The notes under the pieces are model-generated. The model made no database searches, had not been told where the DNA came from, and was given only the letters and a program-made list of their open reading frames with translations. This document shows positions 42,730 through 53,640 of a stretch of 64,000 nucleotides of DNA, one piece after another. Origin of the DNA: Globisporangium splendens (taxonomy: Eukaryota; Oomycota; Peronosporomycetes; Pythiales; Pythiaceae); NCBI GenBank assembly GCA_006386115.1, contig VFIW01000138.1, positions 1 to 64,000 of the forward strand, written 5' to 3'. Within the stretch, counting starts at the first letter, position 1; each line of letters begins with the position of its first letter. The translations under genes were made by a program, and so were the position numbers.

Positions 42730-45369
42730 CTCACCTCAAATGCGGACTCATGCGGCACAGTTGTAAACCATAAACAGCGATCTATCGAGGCCAGTGTGTG
42801 GAGTGTGCGCGTTGGCATCAGCGAATGGCGCCGTCAGAAGAAGATTGTTTATGACAGAGAAGCAATCAAGTGTCGTTTAGAAGCCCAGATGAATGTGCAT
42901 CAGCATCCGTTCAGCAGCAACGTCAGCAATGGAAGTGCTCAACTCCAAGCCAACTCGGGTTCCAATTTGCAGCTCACTAAATTCTGGGTGGCTGTGCCTG
43001 TAGCCATACGTCAAGCACACAGTATGCTGCAGACTGGCGACGACCTCAGATACGCTTCGCAGTCAAGCGACAGAATGCAGAATGCAATGGCCACCAGCAT
43101 GATGCAGCAGCTTTTCAAAATGCAAGAGTGTTGGTTACGGCACCAGTTTACAGTGGCCCACACCCGTGACCATCACTCCTCTTTCTCAGTTGAAGTCGCT
43201 TGTCGTTGTCCATTCTGCATTCTGCAGCAAAGAGCACAAGTGCACGATGAACTGGATGACGAGCGGACGCCACCGAGCGCTGGGCACGCGCAACGCGCGC
43301 AAGAAGCGGCTGCAGATGCAGCTGCCGGAGCACGTGGAGCACGTGAGCGACCGCCGTCGACTGCAGGTGCAACAGCGGCACATCGGCTCAAGTTGTGGCT
43401 CGAGCCAGCTACCGCTGACGAGGGAGATGCAATTGGTCGATTCTGCTCGAGAGAAGGCGAGCAAGAACGAGAAGAGTGCTTGCGAGGCTGGGACGCCATG
43501 GTACATTTTGTCTGTGAACGACGATGACGAATCGCAAGGTTGGACGTTTTGTAAAGCCACTTGACATGATCGAGGGCTGACAATTTTGTGTATGTGTTGC
43601 TTGCTGGTGTGGATGGGCAGATGTTCAAGTACTGGAATTTGCCCGCCAATGTACGACGGAAGGCTTTACTGGTCGTAAGGGAAACATACGACTCCCTTTA
43701 AAAGAGCGCGCTTCCAAGCTTCCACAACCAGTTTGCAACACTGAGCAGAACGAGCCCGATCCTGTAAAATTGCGAGATGTCGGAGAGGAAAGGTGCATAT
43801 TTACTCCTGTCAAGTCCAGGCAACATAAACACAAACGGCTTGATAGGACGGGGCGAACGCTCTTCAGACCTCCACCGAGCCAGAGAATAACACCTGATCA
43901 AGACATTCTGTTTGTGAAGTGAGTGAGCGAAATGAATGCAAATGCGGATCACATTGAAGCTAATATTCTGAATATGCTACAGCGAGGGAGAGCAGATATC
44001 TCAATTGAACCACAGTGGACGCGAATGTGAAAAGGAGTTACTGGTCTCAGAAGTTGGTCAAGTTCATCGAACACAAAGAAATGCTTCAAACGAAAAAGCA
44101 CAAGGAAAGCTGCGATTTTCGTTCAAGAACGAAATACACCACTCGAGAGGAGAGAATGACTCGCTGTCAATGTCAGGTCTGCCTTTTCGGGCAAAGTCGA
44201 TAGAGAGAAATACAAGTGTTGACATCTGGGAGCAAGACACCGCTCTTCCCAGTGCAAACGAAACAAAGCGCAGTACAAACGAGCGAAGGTCTGCTAGCGA
44301 ATCAAGTGTCGAGTTAAAGGGAGTCCACCCAGCTCGAGGTCGATTTGGAGTTGGTTACACGAATCCCGTCAACTCACCAGAGTTTGGGACAACAACGCGC
44401 TCAAGTGGTTTCGGCGAATTGGTTTCAGTCAAGGTACACTGTGCATATGATGACGATTAAGCTTTTTGCACAGTCAACTGACTATTGTCTTTAGCCCAAA
44501 GTCAAAATGACGAGCTTCTTTGAGATCAACAAGAGTTATTGCAAAGACGGAGTGGGCGAACTTGCAGCGAAATCTGGCATCATTTACAAACATCAGAAGC
44601 AACCGAGTCGTTTCTTTGCATCAGAAAGTCAAGAGCGCGAACTGTAAGTGAGAAGTCCAATGTGCAAGCAGGGCACTAGTGAGTCTAACAGAAAATACTC
44701 AAACGATTCATGCATGCCGTCATTTACTAGAAATTTCAGGGACCAAGATCTCAAAGAAAAAACTCTCCTAGCTGATGGTATGCCTTATTTTTGCACAAAT
44801 ATGCTCTCTTTTCCTAATGCACGATTGAAATGGTTGATATTCAGGCAGCGAGCTAAAAAGGAGCTTGTCTCACCCAAAGCCACATTATATGAGATGTTTG
44901 GTAAGCTGTTGCAATGCGAACGGAGGATTCACCTCAAAAATGCCTTTCATGCATTAACACAATTTGAAATCCAGCCGTCAGCTAGAGGTTCTACTTCGAG
45001 CACATCTTCATCACAAGAGAGTGACATTTTGGCTTGCCCACCCATAAATTGGCAAAAGAACGTGCTGAATTTGAGGAAAGAATCTGTGATTCGACCGGAA
45101 GCATCAATGGTATGCAGTGCTACCAGCAGTTCGGCCAAATCAGATGACTCACCATTCTCAAAAGCAATCTCAAGTAGTCGCAAAGGTAATTTGTGTGTTG
45201 CTTGAGTAAATCATGCAGTAATTTATTGTTTTCAATGTGTGGTATGCCTCTTACAGAATTATCACGAGATCAGACTCCTGCCAAGGATGCGAAAGTGAAA
45301 TATGACGCAGAGCTCGGCTCAACCAAGCAACCGCTCTTGGACGGCGAGTACACACCAGTTGAGGACTGA
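42730..45369 (+). CDS. Unknown protein gene with nine or more small exons
   Basis: Exons by phase and canonical sites are ?42730-43145, 43228-43538, 43621-43918, 43983-44433, 44495-44643, 44740-44777, 44845-44900, 44975-45185 and 45257-45369. Two exons are only 38 and 56 nt. The first coding exon is open from 42718 without an ATG until 42889, and an acceptor-like AAGCAG precedes 42730, so a further 5' exon close to the SWR1 stop is likely. The protein is hydrophilic and rich in Arg, Lys, Gln and Ser. Notable pieces are RHRALGTRNARKKRLQ, DVQVLEFARQC, the best-conserved-looking FFEINKSYCKDGVGELA and SGIIYKHQKQPSRFF, and the C-terminal LLDGEYTPVED. I recognise no family and no signal peptide or membrane segment. 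It follows SWR1 by only about 70 bases. Confidence 0.6.
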
Positions 45370-45621
45370 CACTGGAAGTATTGATCTGGTCTGACTGATT
45401 TACTCGCCATTTGTGCACACCACACACAATTCACGAAACAGGATGCATTGCAAGGCAATCGAAATCGCGAGGAGAAGGAGCATCCTGGACGATGACTAAG
45501 CGGACGAAGAAATTACTTGAGCGAATACGAACATCTCCTGATGAAGCTGAACTCAAGAGCGTTGACAACGAGAGAAGTATTGAAGCACCGGCCACGAGAG
45601 AATTGGCAAGCATCACCATTT

Positions 45622-46955
45622 ACTTGTGTTCGTTGATTGAATGCTACAAAGTCGACGAGTGCACGCAAGTGGATGTAGTGGAGTATCCCATTGCTCATCG
45701 ACTTTGCCTCATCCACAACTATTTCAGGATGGACAGTCCGGGCAGTTCTCAACAATCACAAAAAACCAAGTGCAAACAGCAAGCTAGTCCGAAACGTGGC
45801 ACACTGCTTTCCAACAACACCACACCAAGCTGAGTTCAGCTTTATCATCAAAAAATACTCAAATTTAACGATGATCGATTTGCACCACAAAGAGAAAGCG
45901 CTGAGCAAGACAGTCTATCGTTGTTTCTTTGGGAGCAAAGTCGTCTGCAAAATGAACTCGTCAAAGCAAGCATTGTGGACTCAAAACACGAATCTCGCAA
46001 TCTTGCTATTTGTTCTTTTAGTGTCGGATTGTAGTAGCGGGAGATAACATCTAGGAACGGCAAGTCGAAATGAAAGAGCACCAGTTTTGCACAGACGTTC
46101 AACATCTAGTAGTCTGGGAGCTACCCAGAGCGGACTTCTGTCTTGGGTTGGTTTACACGTAGGTGATGTCGCTGGTCGAGTACTTGCACAGTGTTCCCGA
46201 GGGACCCGAGCCGACCGTGACCGGGTCCGACGACGCCTTGGACCACTGGCAGATCGGGATCGACTTCTTGGACGTCTTGACCTTGATGTTGCTGAGCGTG
46301 GCCTGGTCGTTGTTGTTCTGGTTGACGGTGATGACGCTCACGGACGGGTCCACGACGTAGACGTTGGAGACCGTGACCTTGCGCTGGATGCTGCCGCACG
46401 TGCCGCACGAGCGGTAGAGCTTACCGAAGTCCTCGGCGTAGAAGCCGTCGATGGTCACGGTGCCGTAGCCGTTGTGCTGGATGATCTTGTCGTCGGCGTA
46501 GCGCGCGCCGCCGCCGATGACCTTGGACACGCTCGAAGCCGAGCCCCCCTTGATGGACAGCACGTCCTCGCACACGTCGTCCCACCACACGTTCTCGATG
46601 GTGCACCCAGACTTTTCGCAATGCACACCCTCCATCTGGTTCTTGCCGATGATCACGTTCTTGAGTGTGGCGCCGGTCTCGACGAGGAACACGGCGGTCT
46701 CCTTGCCGCTCTCGGTCTGACCCTCGCACTGGACGTTCGAGCGCTCGTAGGTCTTCATGCCGCCGTCGAAGGTGGTGCCGGCCGTGACGGTGTATGGTTC
46801 CGAGTGCTTGACGGTTCCCTTGCTGGCTGGTCAGGTTCCCGTGGGCATGGATGCGGCCGAGGTTGTGGATGCGATGAGGACGGAGGCAGCGGTGATGGAG
46901 GCAATGATGCGGACCATGGTGGATTGTTTGATGTGCGAGTCGGTCGTTGTTGTTC
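45622..46955. repeat. Inverted repeat, left arm (1.33 kb)
   Basis: The arm is the reverse complement of 47840-49173; matching positions sum to 94795 throughout without indels, so the arms are collinear and nearly identical. It carries a pectate lyase copy and about 500 bases of its downstream flank. The outer edge at 45622 is sharp (ACTTGTGTTCG...), and the inner edge near 46955 is fuzzier. With an 885-bp spacer the pair could form a long hairpin. Confidence 0.9.
46153..46917 (-). pseudogene. PL3 pectate lyase, left copy, interrupted by TGA at codon 29
   Basis: From ATG 46917 the frame gives a signal-peptide-like start (MVRIIASITAASVLIASTTSA) and then TGA at 46831-46833. The same frame then stays open to 46153. 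The body matches pectate lyase family 3: TLKNVIIGKNQMEGVHC, TIENVWWDDVCEDVLSIKG, ADDKIIQHNGYG and a cysteine-rich parallel beta-helix. PL3 enzymes cut de-esterified pectin by calcium-dependent beta-elimination and are secreted. The stop falls where relatives would be expected to have a tryptophan codon, just past the secretion signal. This copy lacks the initiator motif present upstream of the right copy, because similarity ends about 40 bases upstream of the ATG. Confidence 0.8.
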
Positions 46956-47839
46956 GTGAAGGTGCCACTCGCGGTGAGCCTGGATTTGCTCATTTGTATG
47001 GCCGCAGCACCACCTCACCATGCAGTCTGTGCAGCAAGTGCGAGGAGTTGAAGACTAAGGCGAAGCATAAACGCTGCAAGGTCCGTGATGTTGGAGCAGT
47101 AGCCGATTCCCACCCTGAAACAAAGACAAGTCTGACTTTTCCTGTGCTTATCCACTGCCACTGTGCAATGTCCTGCAACGTTGTTGTGCCAGCGGTGGGT
47201 CTTGAGCGCGCCAGAGCATACCTGGTTCCTTTGCGATCCAATAACCATCCGTCAGCCGTTGTGGAGCAATGCCTGAGCCACTCGTCGCAGAAGGTTCCAC
47301 CGGTGAGCTCCCTCCTATTCATGTGTGCGACCACCGCATTGTTCGTTGATGTATGATTCAACATCGATCACGTATCCCCCGTCGATCCAGTGTGCCTCGT
47401 TGCAGCTCCGCGAGAGCGCTTCTGCACAACGTTGGACTCCCCGAGACGTCTCCACAGAGGGATAGGATGCGTGTGCCATCAGACATACATGCTGGATCCA
47501 GTCTTCCATATCGGTGCGCCGAGTTTTGGCATCCATTTGTGTTGTTCAGTCGCTAGAGTGATGTAGTGCTTGACAGCAGGTCCGTCGCTGAGTGGCACGT
47601 CTCCGATGAGAGCTTCAAAGTCGGTGGGATTACTGGCTCGTTTTGCCACTGTCATCGTGCTGAGCGTTCATAGCTCGGCCTGAACGTTAGGAATGGAAAT
47701 ACCACCTTCTTTGATGGAAAGTCCTGCATGATGTTTGCCGAGTCACACCAAGACTGATGAAGCAGCAGGGCCAAACTGACAGCACCAAATTTCCCACAGC
47801 CCAATCGTCTCATTCCACAACTTTCCTCCTCTCGTCCAC
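46956..47839. other. Spacer of the inverted repeat, decayed minus-strand coding remnant
   Basis: The minus strand between about 47660 and 46990 reads as pieces of a protein in shifting frames: an opening MTVAKRASNPTDFEALIGD, then DMEDWIQHVCLMAHASYPSV, then FCDEWLRHCSTTADGWLLDR. Stops separate the pieces and no clear introns rescue them. I do not recognise the family. The right end contains the upstream flank of the right pectate lyase copy. Confidence 0.4.
47807..47827 (+). promoter_or_regulatory. Oomycete-type core promoter (initiator plus flanking element) of the right pectate lyase copy
   Basis: The sequence TCTCATTCCACAACTTTCCT fits the oomycete initiator followed by its flanking promoter region (consensus GCTCATTYYNCAWTTT). 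It lies about 55 bases upstream of the ATG at 47878, the usual distance for a transcription start. It is outside the inverted repeat, so the left copy has no equivalent. Confidence 0.5.
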
Positions 47840-49173
47840 CAAGACCAACGACAGACTCGCACACCAATCAATCCACCATGGTCCGCATCATTGCCTCCAT
47901 CACCGCTGCCTCCGTCCTCATCGCATCCACAACCTCGGCCGCATCCATGCCCACGGGAACCTGACCCGCCAGCAAGGGAACCGTCAAGCACTCGGAACCA
48001 TACACCGTCACGGCCGGCACCACCTTCGACGGCGGCATGAAGACCTACGAGCGCTCGAACGTCCAGTGCGAGGGTCAGACCGAGAGCGGCAAGGAGACCG
48101 CCGTGTTCCTCGTCGAGACCGGCGCCACGCTCAAGAACGTGATCATCGGCAAGAACCAGATGGAGGGTGTGCATTGCGAAAAGTCTGGGTGCACCATCGA
48201 GAACGTGTGGTGGGACGACGTGTGCGAGGACGCGCTGTCCATCAAGAGGGGCTCGGCTTCGAGCGTGTCCAAGGTCATCGGCGGTGGCGCGCGCTACGCC
48301 GACGACAAGATCATCCAGCACAACGGCTACGGCACCGTGACCATCGACGGCTTCTACGCCGAGGACTTCGGTAAGCTCTACCGCTCGTGCGGCACGTGCG
48401 GCAGCATCCAGCGCAAGGTCACGGTCTCCAACGTCTACGTCGTGGACCCGTCCGTGAGCGTCATCACCGTCAACCAGAACAACAACGACCAGGCCACGCT
48501 CAGCAACATCAAGGTCAAGACGTCCAAGAAGTCGATCCCGATCTGCCAGTGGTCCAAGGCGTCGTCGGACCCGGTCACGGTCGGCTCGGGTCCCTCGGGA
48601 ACACTGTGCAAGTACTCGACCAGCGACATCACCTACGTGTAAACCAACCCAAGACAGAAGTCCGCTCTGGGTAGCTCCCAGACTACTAGATGTTGAACGT
48701 CTGTGCAAAACTGGTGCTCTTTCATTTCGACTTGCCGTTCCTAGATGTTATCTCCCGCTACTACAATCCGACACTAAAAGAACAAATAGCAAGATTGCGA
48801 GATTCGTGTTTTGAGTCCACAATGCTTGCTTTGACGAGTTCATTTTGCAGACGACTTTGCTCCCAAAGAAACAACGATAGACTGTCTTGCTCAGCGCTTT
48901 CTCTTTGTGGTGCAAATCGATCATCGTTAAATTTGAGTATTTTTTGATGATAAAGCTGAACTCAGCTTGGTGTGGTGTTGTTGGAAAGCAGTGTGCCACG
49001 TTTCGGACTAGCTTGCTGTTTGCACTTGGTTTTTTGTGATTGTTGAGAACTGCCCGGACTGTCCATCCTGAAATAGTTGTGGATGAGGCAAAGTCGATGA
49101 GCAATGGGATACTCCACTACATCCACTTGCGTGCACTCGTCGACTTTGTAGCATTCAATCAACGAACACAAGT
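47840..49173. repeat. Inverted repeat, right arm (1.33 kb)
   Basis: This is the partner of 45622-46955. The outer edge at 49173 is sharp; beyond it the sequence turns into AT-rich DNA with a repeated AATGCCATTTT...CGTGTTCAC word (49175 and 49270). Apart from the pectate lyase, the arm contains about 500 bases of shared downstream flank with small open frames only. Confidence 0.9.
47878..48642 (+). pseudogene. PL3 pectate lyase, right copy, interrupted by the same TGA at codon 29
   Basis: ATG 47878 is followed by a 21-residue secretion signal and by TGA at 47962-47964, then an open frame to TAA at 48640-48642. The protein after the stop matches PL3 pectate lyases (VIIGKNQMEGVHC, NVWWDDVCEDALSIK, DDKIIQHNGYGTVTIDGFYA, and eight or more cysteines). 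It differs from the left copy at few positions (DALSIKRG against DVLSIKGG). The preserved frame downstream of the stop suggests that the stop is recent, is read through, or that a shorter form from Met at 48037 is made; the last would lack the secretion signal. UGA followed by C is a comparatively leaky context. Confidence 0.8.
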
Positions 49174-50526
49174 GAATGCCATTTTCGTTTTTTCGTGTTC
49201 ACCCTCTAAATGATGATTTTGAGTGAAATTGGTGTTTGGATGGTGCAAGCAAAATGACCATTTTGGGCAATAATGCCATTTTGCGCGTTTCGTGTTCACA
49301 TCTTCATTTTGAAAGAAAACGACGATTGAAGATCGAAATGACCATTTCCACCCTTGCGCGATCACAGCCTGAACTTTACAGCAGAAACGTGGGAGAGAAA
49401 TGGTCCTTCGAAAAAAGCAACCCCATAAAAAAGAGGAATCACAGAATTAACTAACAGAAGTACTGACATTTGTCGTCTTTCCGCTAAGTCAACAGAAAGC
49501 TGCAGTTTCACGTTGACTTACAGAGCGCATCCGAAGTCAGAATTCCTGACGTGCACGACAACTGGTTTGTTCGAGTTGCATGCTGCACAGCAACACTCGT
49601 TCGAACGAAGTCTGGGACGTGTGCGCTGCCATGCACTGCCTCATAGAATACTTTTTTTTTTTTTTCACCAGCTGTTGTCCCAAAGTACTCAGAAAAGCCG
49701 CCTGTATGAGCAAGAAGCGCCGCACCACCACCATGCGTGTGCCAAAAAGCAATCGCAGAGCATGCGAACCCCCATATGGTCGCGACAACAGACGCTCGCA
49801 GCAAATCAAAAAGAAAAGAAGGACGCACACGCAGCTGTGCAAAGCAGCAAGTTACAAGCAAAGTCGTGTCTGAACACCAGGTCGGCACGATCGCACGTGT
49901 GGGTTCAAAATGTAGCAGCAAACGGCCTTTTTCTGCGCTTTTTGGTTGCTACACACTCACTCTCCCATCACCTCTTCCCCCTATGTTGACATATAAATCC
50001 AACAACACACACAGACCGCATTTGCTGTTCTTCCTGCGTCTGAACGCGTTTGTGCGTTCGGCCATTCGTCACTCGCGCTTCTCTCTCAGTCACTCGCAAG
50101 GCAAGTCGACAAAGCAAGTGCGCGCATTGTTGCTGGCGTTGGTGCGGTTGCTGTTTGTCGAGTGTGTGTGTTTGCTGCCTGCGCCTGTGCGAGATCCAGT
50201 GCAAGCGAGCTTCATCCACAAGCGCGCGCGCAAGTGTGTGTGTGTGTGTGTGTCTTCCGTTCTTTTTCTTTCGAATTGGAAAGAAATTCCGTCGAAGCGC
50301 AAAAGCCAACGAAAGCAATACGAGCCGAGTCTTCCATAACACGCGATCGCTGTTCGGCGTATATTTAGATCGATAGAAGAACAAGCCGAGCGAAAAGAAA
50401 AACGCAAGAAGACACCAAGAGGGCGGACGTTTTGCTTTTTTGCTTTTTTTTTTCGTGGAAAAGCACAGCGGAAAGCAATACAAACAGCAAGCATTTGCGC
50501 ATTTGCGACTCGTTGACAAACAGAAC
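49174..50526. other. Intergenic and probable long 5' leader of the PH-domain gene
   Basis: No supported coding sequence is present. The stretch holds a run of 14 T at 49652-49665, a (GT)10 run at 50234-50253 and a T-rich tract just before the PH-gene ATG. The many overlapping short frames are rich in Arg, Ser and His and look like translation of low-complexity DNA. Confidence 0.45.
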
Positions 50527-51792
50527 ATGAAGGACCCCGCGCGCGAACGCACGCAGTCGGCTGCAACGTCCAACAACAACAGCAAAAGCAGTACTCGGCA
50601 AGGCATCCAGCTGCTCTCGCCGACGTTCCAGCAGTCGATCACCTTGCGCAACAGCACCGACAACTCGCTCGCATCGTCGCGAACCGCAGGCAACAAGGCG
50701 CCAGGCAGCAGCCGCACTGACCGCGTCGCGAGTTTCGATTTCGACAGCTTCACGCTCGAGTCTGTGCGCGCCACGAGCATCTGCAGCAACATCGCCAACA
50801 AGTCTGACAAACCCAACAACAGCAACAACAACAGCATTGCGGTCGACAACAACGCCGACATTGACGCCGAGTGTGCGCGCAAACCATCATTCCCGAGTCA
50901 ACAGCAATTTGCCGTGCCGATCAGTGCGCCGCGCACGAAGTCGACACACGGCGGCGCCGCTTTAAACACCAGCACCAGCAATGTGCGCATGAGCGGGTGG
51001 CTCCAGAAGCGCAAGGGCGTGGTGCTCAAGCGCTGGAAGGCGTACTTCTGTCTGCTCAAGCGCGACGACCACCTCTGCCTCTACGCGAGCGAGGACACGG
51101 TGAACGGCCGCCTCGAGCAGCGCATCCAGGTGCTGCGCGTGCTGCTCACGGACGCCAGCGATGTGTTCCACGTGATCGGCGTCGGTGCGGACGGCGCGCC
51201 GCGCAAGGACGAGTTCCGCACCACGCATTCGGTCGACTGGCGCGACTGGTTCCTGGGCTTCCGGGATCTGCTGGACGCCGTGTCGCTGCAAGGCGCCGTG
51301 GCGCGCAAGCCCGAGCTCGCGCTGCTACCGTCGCCGTCGAGTCTGCCGACGATGAGCTACCGATCGCACGGCTCTATGGATGATGCAGGAGACAGCGGAG
51401 ACTCACACAGCAGCAGCGGTAGCAGCCAGCACCAAAGAGTGCACTCGTACGCCGTGAGTTCAAACGATCGCCGCAGCACGCTCCACTCCAAGCACCAGAT
51501 GCGCGAGTTCCTCGACAAGTACCCTGAGAGCGACCACTTCGGCAGTCGCTCGACCATGTCGGCGTTCTCCGTCGCGTCCACGACGTCCACGAACCAGAGC
51601 AGCAGCGACGACGATGCCGTAGGAAGCAGCAACAATCATCACGATCTTCTCCAGTCTCGACACACGGCCAAGGGTGGCAATAGTGCCACGAGTCAATCAG
51701 ACTGTTCGATCCTCGAGGGAAGCTGCGGCTCTGGGTCCACGGCACGAAGCTCCGACGCCAGCGTCGTCAAAGCCTCGGCGTTCTCCTGGTAG
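50527..51792 (+). CDS. PH-domain protein with long disordered flanks
   Basis: The 421-residue protein starts at ATG 50527 (MKDPARERTQSA). An open extension upstream has no ATG. The first 150 residues are Ser/Asn/Thr-rich and probably disordered. A pleckstrin-homology domain spans about residues 155-255: it begins MSGWLQKRKGVVLKRWKAYF and ends SVDWRDWFLGFRDLLD, with the basic beta1-beta2 loop that binds phosphoinositides and the closing tryptophan helix. The C-terminal 165 residues are Ser/Gly-rich with scattered acidic patches. The protein likely acts at membranes as an adaptor; no enzymatic domain is visible. No intron is seen. Confidence 0.85.
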   Translation: MKDPARERTQSAATSNNNSKSSTRQGIQLLSPTFQQSITLRNSTDNSLASSRTAGNKAPGSSRTDRVASFDFDSFTLESVRATSICSNIANKSDKPNNSNNNSIAVDNNADIDAECARKPSFPSQQQFAVPISAPRTKSTHGGAALNTSTSNVRMSGWLQKRKGVVLKRWKAYFCLLKRDDHLCLYASEDTVNGRLEQRIQVLRVLLTDASDVFHVIGVGADGAPRKDEFRTTHSVDWRDWFLGFRDLLDAVSLQGAVARKPELALLPSPSSLPTMSYRSHGSMDDAGDSGDSHSSSGSSQHQRVHSYAVSSNDRRSTLHSKHQMREFLDKYPESDHFGSRSTMSAFSVASTTSTNQSSSDDDAVGSSNNHHDLLQSRHTAKGGNSATSQSDCSILEGSCGSGSTARSSDASVVKASAFSW

Positions 51793-51986
51793 TAAGACAA
51801 GAAAGAAAAGCTTTTAGGGGACTCTTGCGTGGAGGTGTTCGTGTGAGTTTTATTGTCCGTTTTTTTCTCGTAATAAATTGATTCTTTCTTTTCAGCGATT
51901 TGCGCTTGGGTTCTATACGAAAGACGTTGGCTCATTCACGACGGCCGTTGCCTTGAATTGTGCGCATCGCATGGCTGGTTCCTGAC

Positions 51987-52583
51987 TTAGTTGGCGGACT
52001 CAAAGTATTCGAGGGAGCCCTTGACATCGGCCTTCATGGTGGCCTTGCCCTTCTTCCAGCCCGCTGGGCACACTTCGCCGTGCTCGTCCGTGTACTGGAA
52101 CGCCTCGACGAGGCGGAGCATCTCGTCGACGTTGCGGCCGACTGGCAGGTCGTTGACCGTGATCTGGCGCAGGATGCCGTTGCCGTCGATGATGAACGCG
52201 CCGCGGAACGACGCGCCAACCTCGTCGCCGTCCTCCACGAGCACGTCGTAGGCACGCGCGATGTCCTTGTTGTAGTCGGCGATCAGAGGGATGTCCATCT
52301 CACCGAGACCGCCCTTCTTGCGCGGAGTGTTGATCCACGCCAAGTGAGAGAACTTGGAGTCAGTCGAGCAGCCGAGCACCTCGCAGCCGATCTTGCGGAA
52401 CTCCTCAGCCTTCTCCGAGAACGCGATGATCTCCGTCGGACACACGAACGTGAAGTCGAGCGGGTAGAAGAAGAGCACGACGTACTTGCCCTTGTAGTCC
52501 GACAGCGACACCTTCTTGAACTCGCCGTTGACGACGGCATCGGCCGTGAACGCTGGGGCTGGACGGCGGATCTTTGGGGCCAT
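51987..52583 (-). CDS. Typical 2-Cys peroxiredoxin
   Basis: The 198-residue protein starts at 52583 ([12 protein letters not shown]). Peroxidatic Cys48 lies in [10 protein letters not shown] and resolving Cys172 in [12 protein letters not shown] and the YF motif (SLEYF) mark it as a peroxide-sensitive eukaryotic type. It ends YFESAN without the basic tail of its paralog at 19541-20173, so it is the likely cytosolic form. The reading frame is open for a long way upstream of the ATG, but that part has no family similarity. An initiator-like element lies about 50-60 bases upstream. Confidence 0.95.
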   Translation of the reverse strand: MAPKIRRPAPAFTADAVVNGEFKKVSLSDYKGKYVVLFFYPLDFTFVCPTEIIAFSEKAEEFRKIGCEVLGCSTDSKFSHLAWINTPRKKGGLGEMDIPLIADYNKDIARAYDVLVEDGDEVGASFRGAFIIDGNGILRQITVNDLPVGRNVDEMLRLVEAFQYTDEHGEVCPAGWKKGKATMKADVKGSLEYFESAN

Positions 52584-52626
52584 GCTGGATTGATTGACTG
52601 GATCGAGAGAAGTGGTGCACTGAAGC

Positions 52627-52646
52627 AGGCAGATTCGAGAATGAGC
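52627..52646 (-). promoter_or_regulatory. Oomycete-type initiator of the peroxiredoxin gene
   Basis: On the minus strand the sequence reads GCTCATTCTCGAATCTGCC, matching the oomycete initiator core GCTCATTYY and a partial flanking element. It lies about 50 bases upstream of the ATG at 52583, a normal spacing. Confidence 0.45.
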
Positions 52647-53640
52647 AAAGGCAGACGAGAGAGCAGAGCTGAAGCGCGAGGAGCTCCACGCGTTTGCTTT
52701 CGCTCGGTTGTGCAAGGCGATGCGTGTCACTTCTCCAAACTTATATGAGTATCTTGTCGAGATGATTGCAAGGCAAAGTATAGTTTGCAAGTACTTGTAT
52801 AAGGTAAGTGGAGTGCGAGACTCAGTGACGACGCACCGGTTCGTGATTGGCTGAAGAAGCGAGTCAGGGGTGATTGGGTCCGATCTTGTCCGACCCTCGA
52901 CCAACATCACTGCAGGAACATGATGAATGAAGGACGAACGGATGGATGGACAAGGGGATAATGGACACTCTGGCACCTGAGACTCGACTGAGATTCGTTG
53001 GTCTCCAGTGGTTTCTTGCATCAAAATGCACCTGAAGAAACTGAAGCAAGTGGTGTGTCTTCAGGTGCTTGTGAGTCCATCACCAGTAGGAAAGGAATGA
53101 AGGGAAAATGGAAGCGAAGCCTGGGTACTGAATTTGTCCTAAGGCGTGAGGTCACCGCGAATGGAGACATATTGCACGAGGTTGATGGAAATTAATAAGA
53201 GAGTATGTCGAAGGAGTGCAGTTGGTTGGCGAGAAGGAGCCGCTGCGCTGTGAGACAAAGAGAAGAAGACTCTGATCTCCGCTTTTTCCATTGTTGTCCT
53301 GCAGACTGAAGACGAGAGTGCAAAGGGAGAGTCGACACACACTCCAATCAGAGCGTTTACTCACAAAAATCCTGTGTCAGTATCCTACATCCATCACTGT
53401 CTAAACTGCAAACGGTACTGCTGATACTTTCCAACTCGATCGTATCTCTCCTTGATTTGATACCGTTGACAAAAACCGGTAATCTACCGTTTCCTATCAG
53501 TTCACCGAGCCAACTGTCCAAATTCCACATGCAACATAAACAACAGATCCTTCTAAAACCGGAACCTCACTGCTGCAACATTCACCCTCAACATCTCACC
53601 AACCCACAAAGCACCTCACAACCAAATTTGGCCAGCCACA
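52647..53640. other. Divergent intergenic region, no supported gene
   Basis: It separates the minus-strand peroxiredoxin from the plus-strand TFIIH gene. Only short frames without family features are seen. The last 100 bases are C/A-rich and probably contain the 5' leader of the TFIIH gene. Confidence 0.4.

Noticed and set aside
45492..45833. Open frame crossing the left outer border of the inverted repeat (TKRTKKLLERIRTSPDEAEL...), and an overlapping frame with a helix-turn-helix-like piece (TTISGWTVRAVLNN).
   Set aside because: Short and of no recognised family. The right arm does not preserve the first part, and a transposase assignment would be guesswork.
46087..46959. Open frame of 290 codons on the plus strand opposite the left pectate lyase (and its mirror at 47743-48708).
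   Set aside because: It is an antisense frame in GC-biased coding DNA with Arg/Gly/Val/Asp-rich composition and no family features. The opposite strand encodes the pectate lyase.
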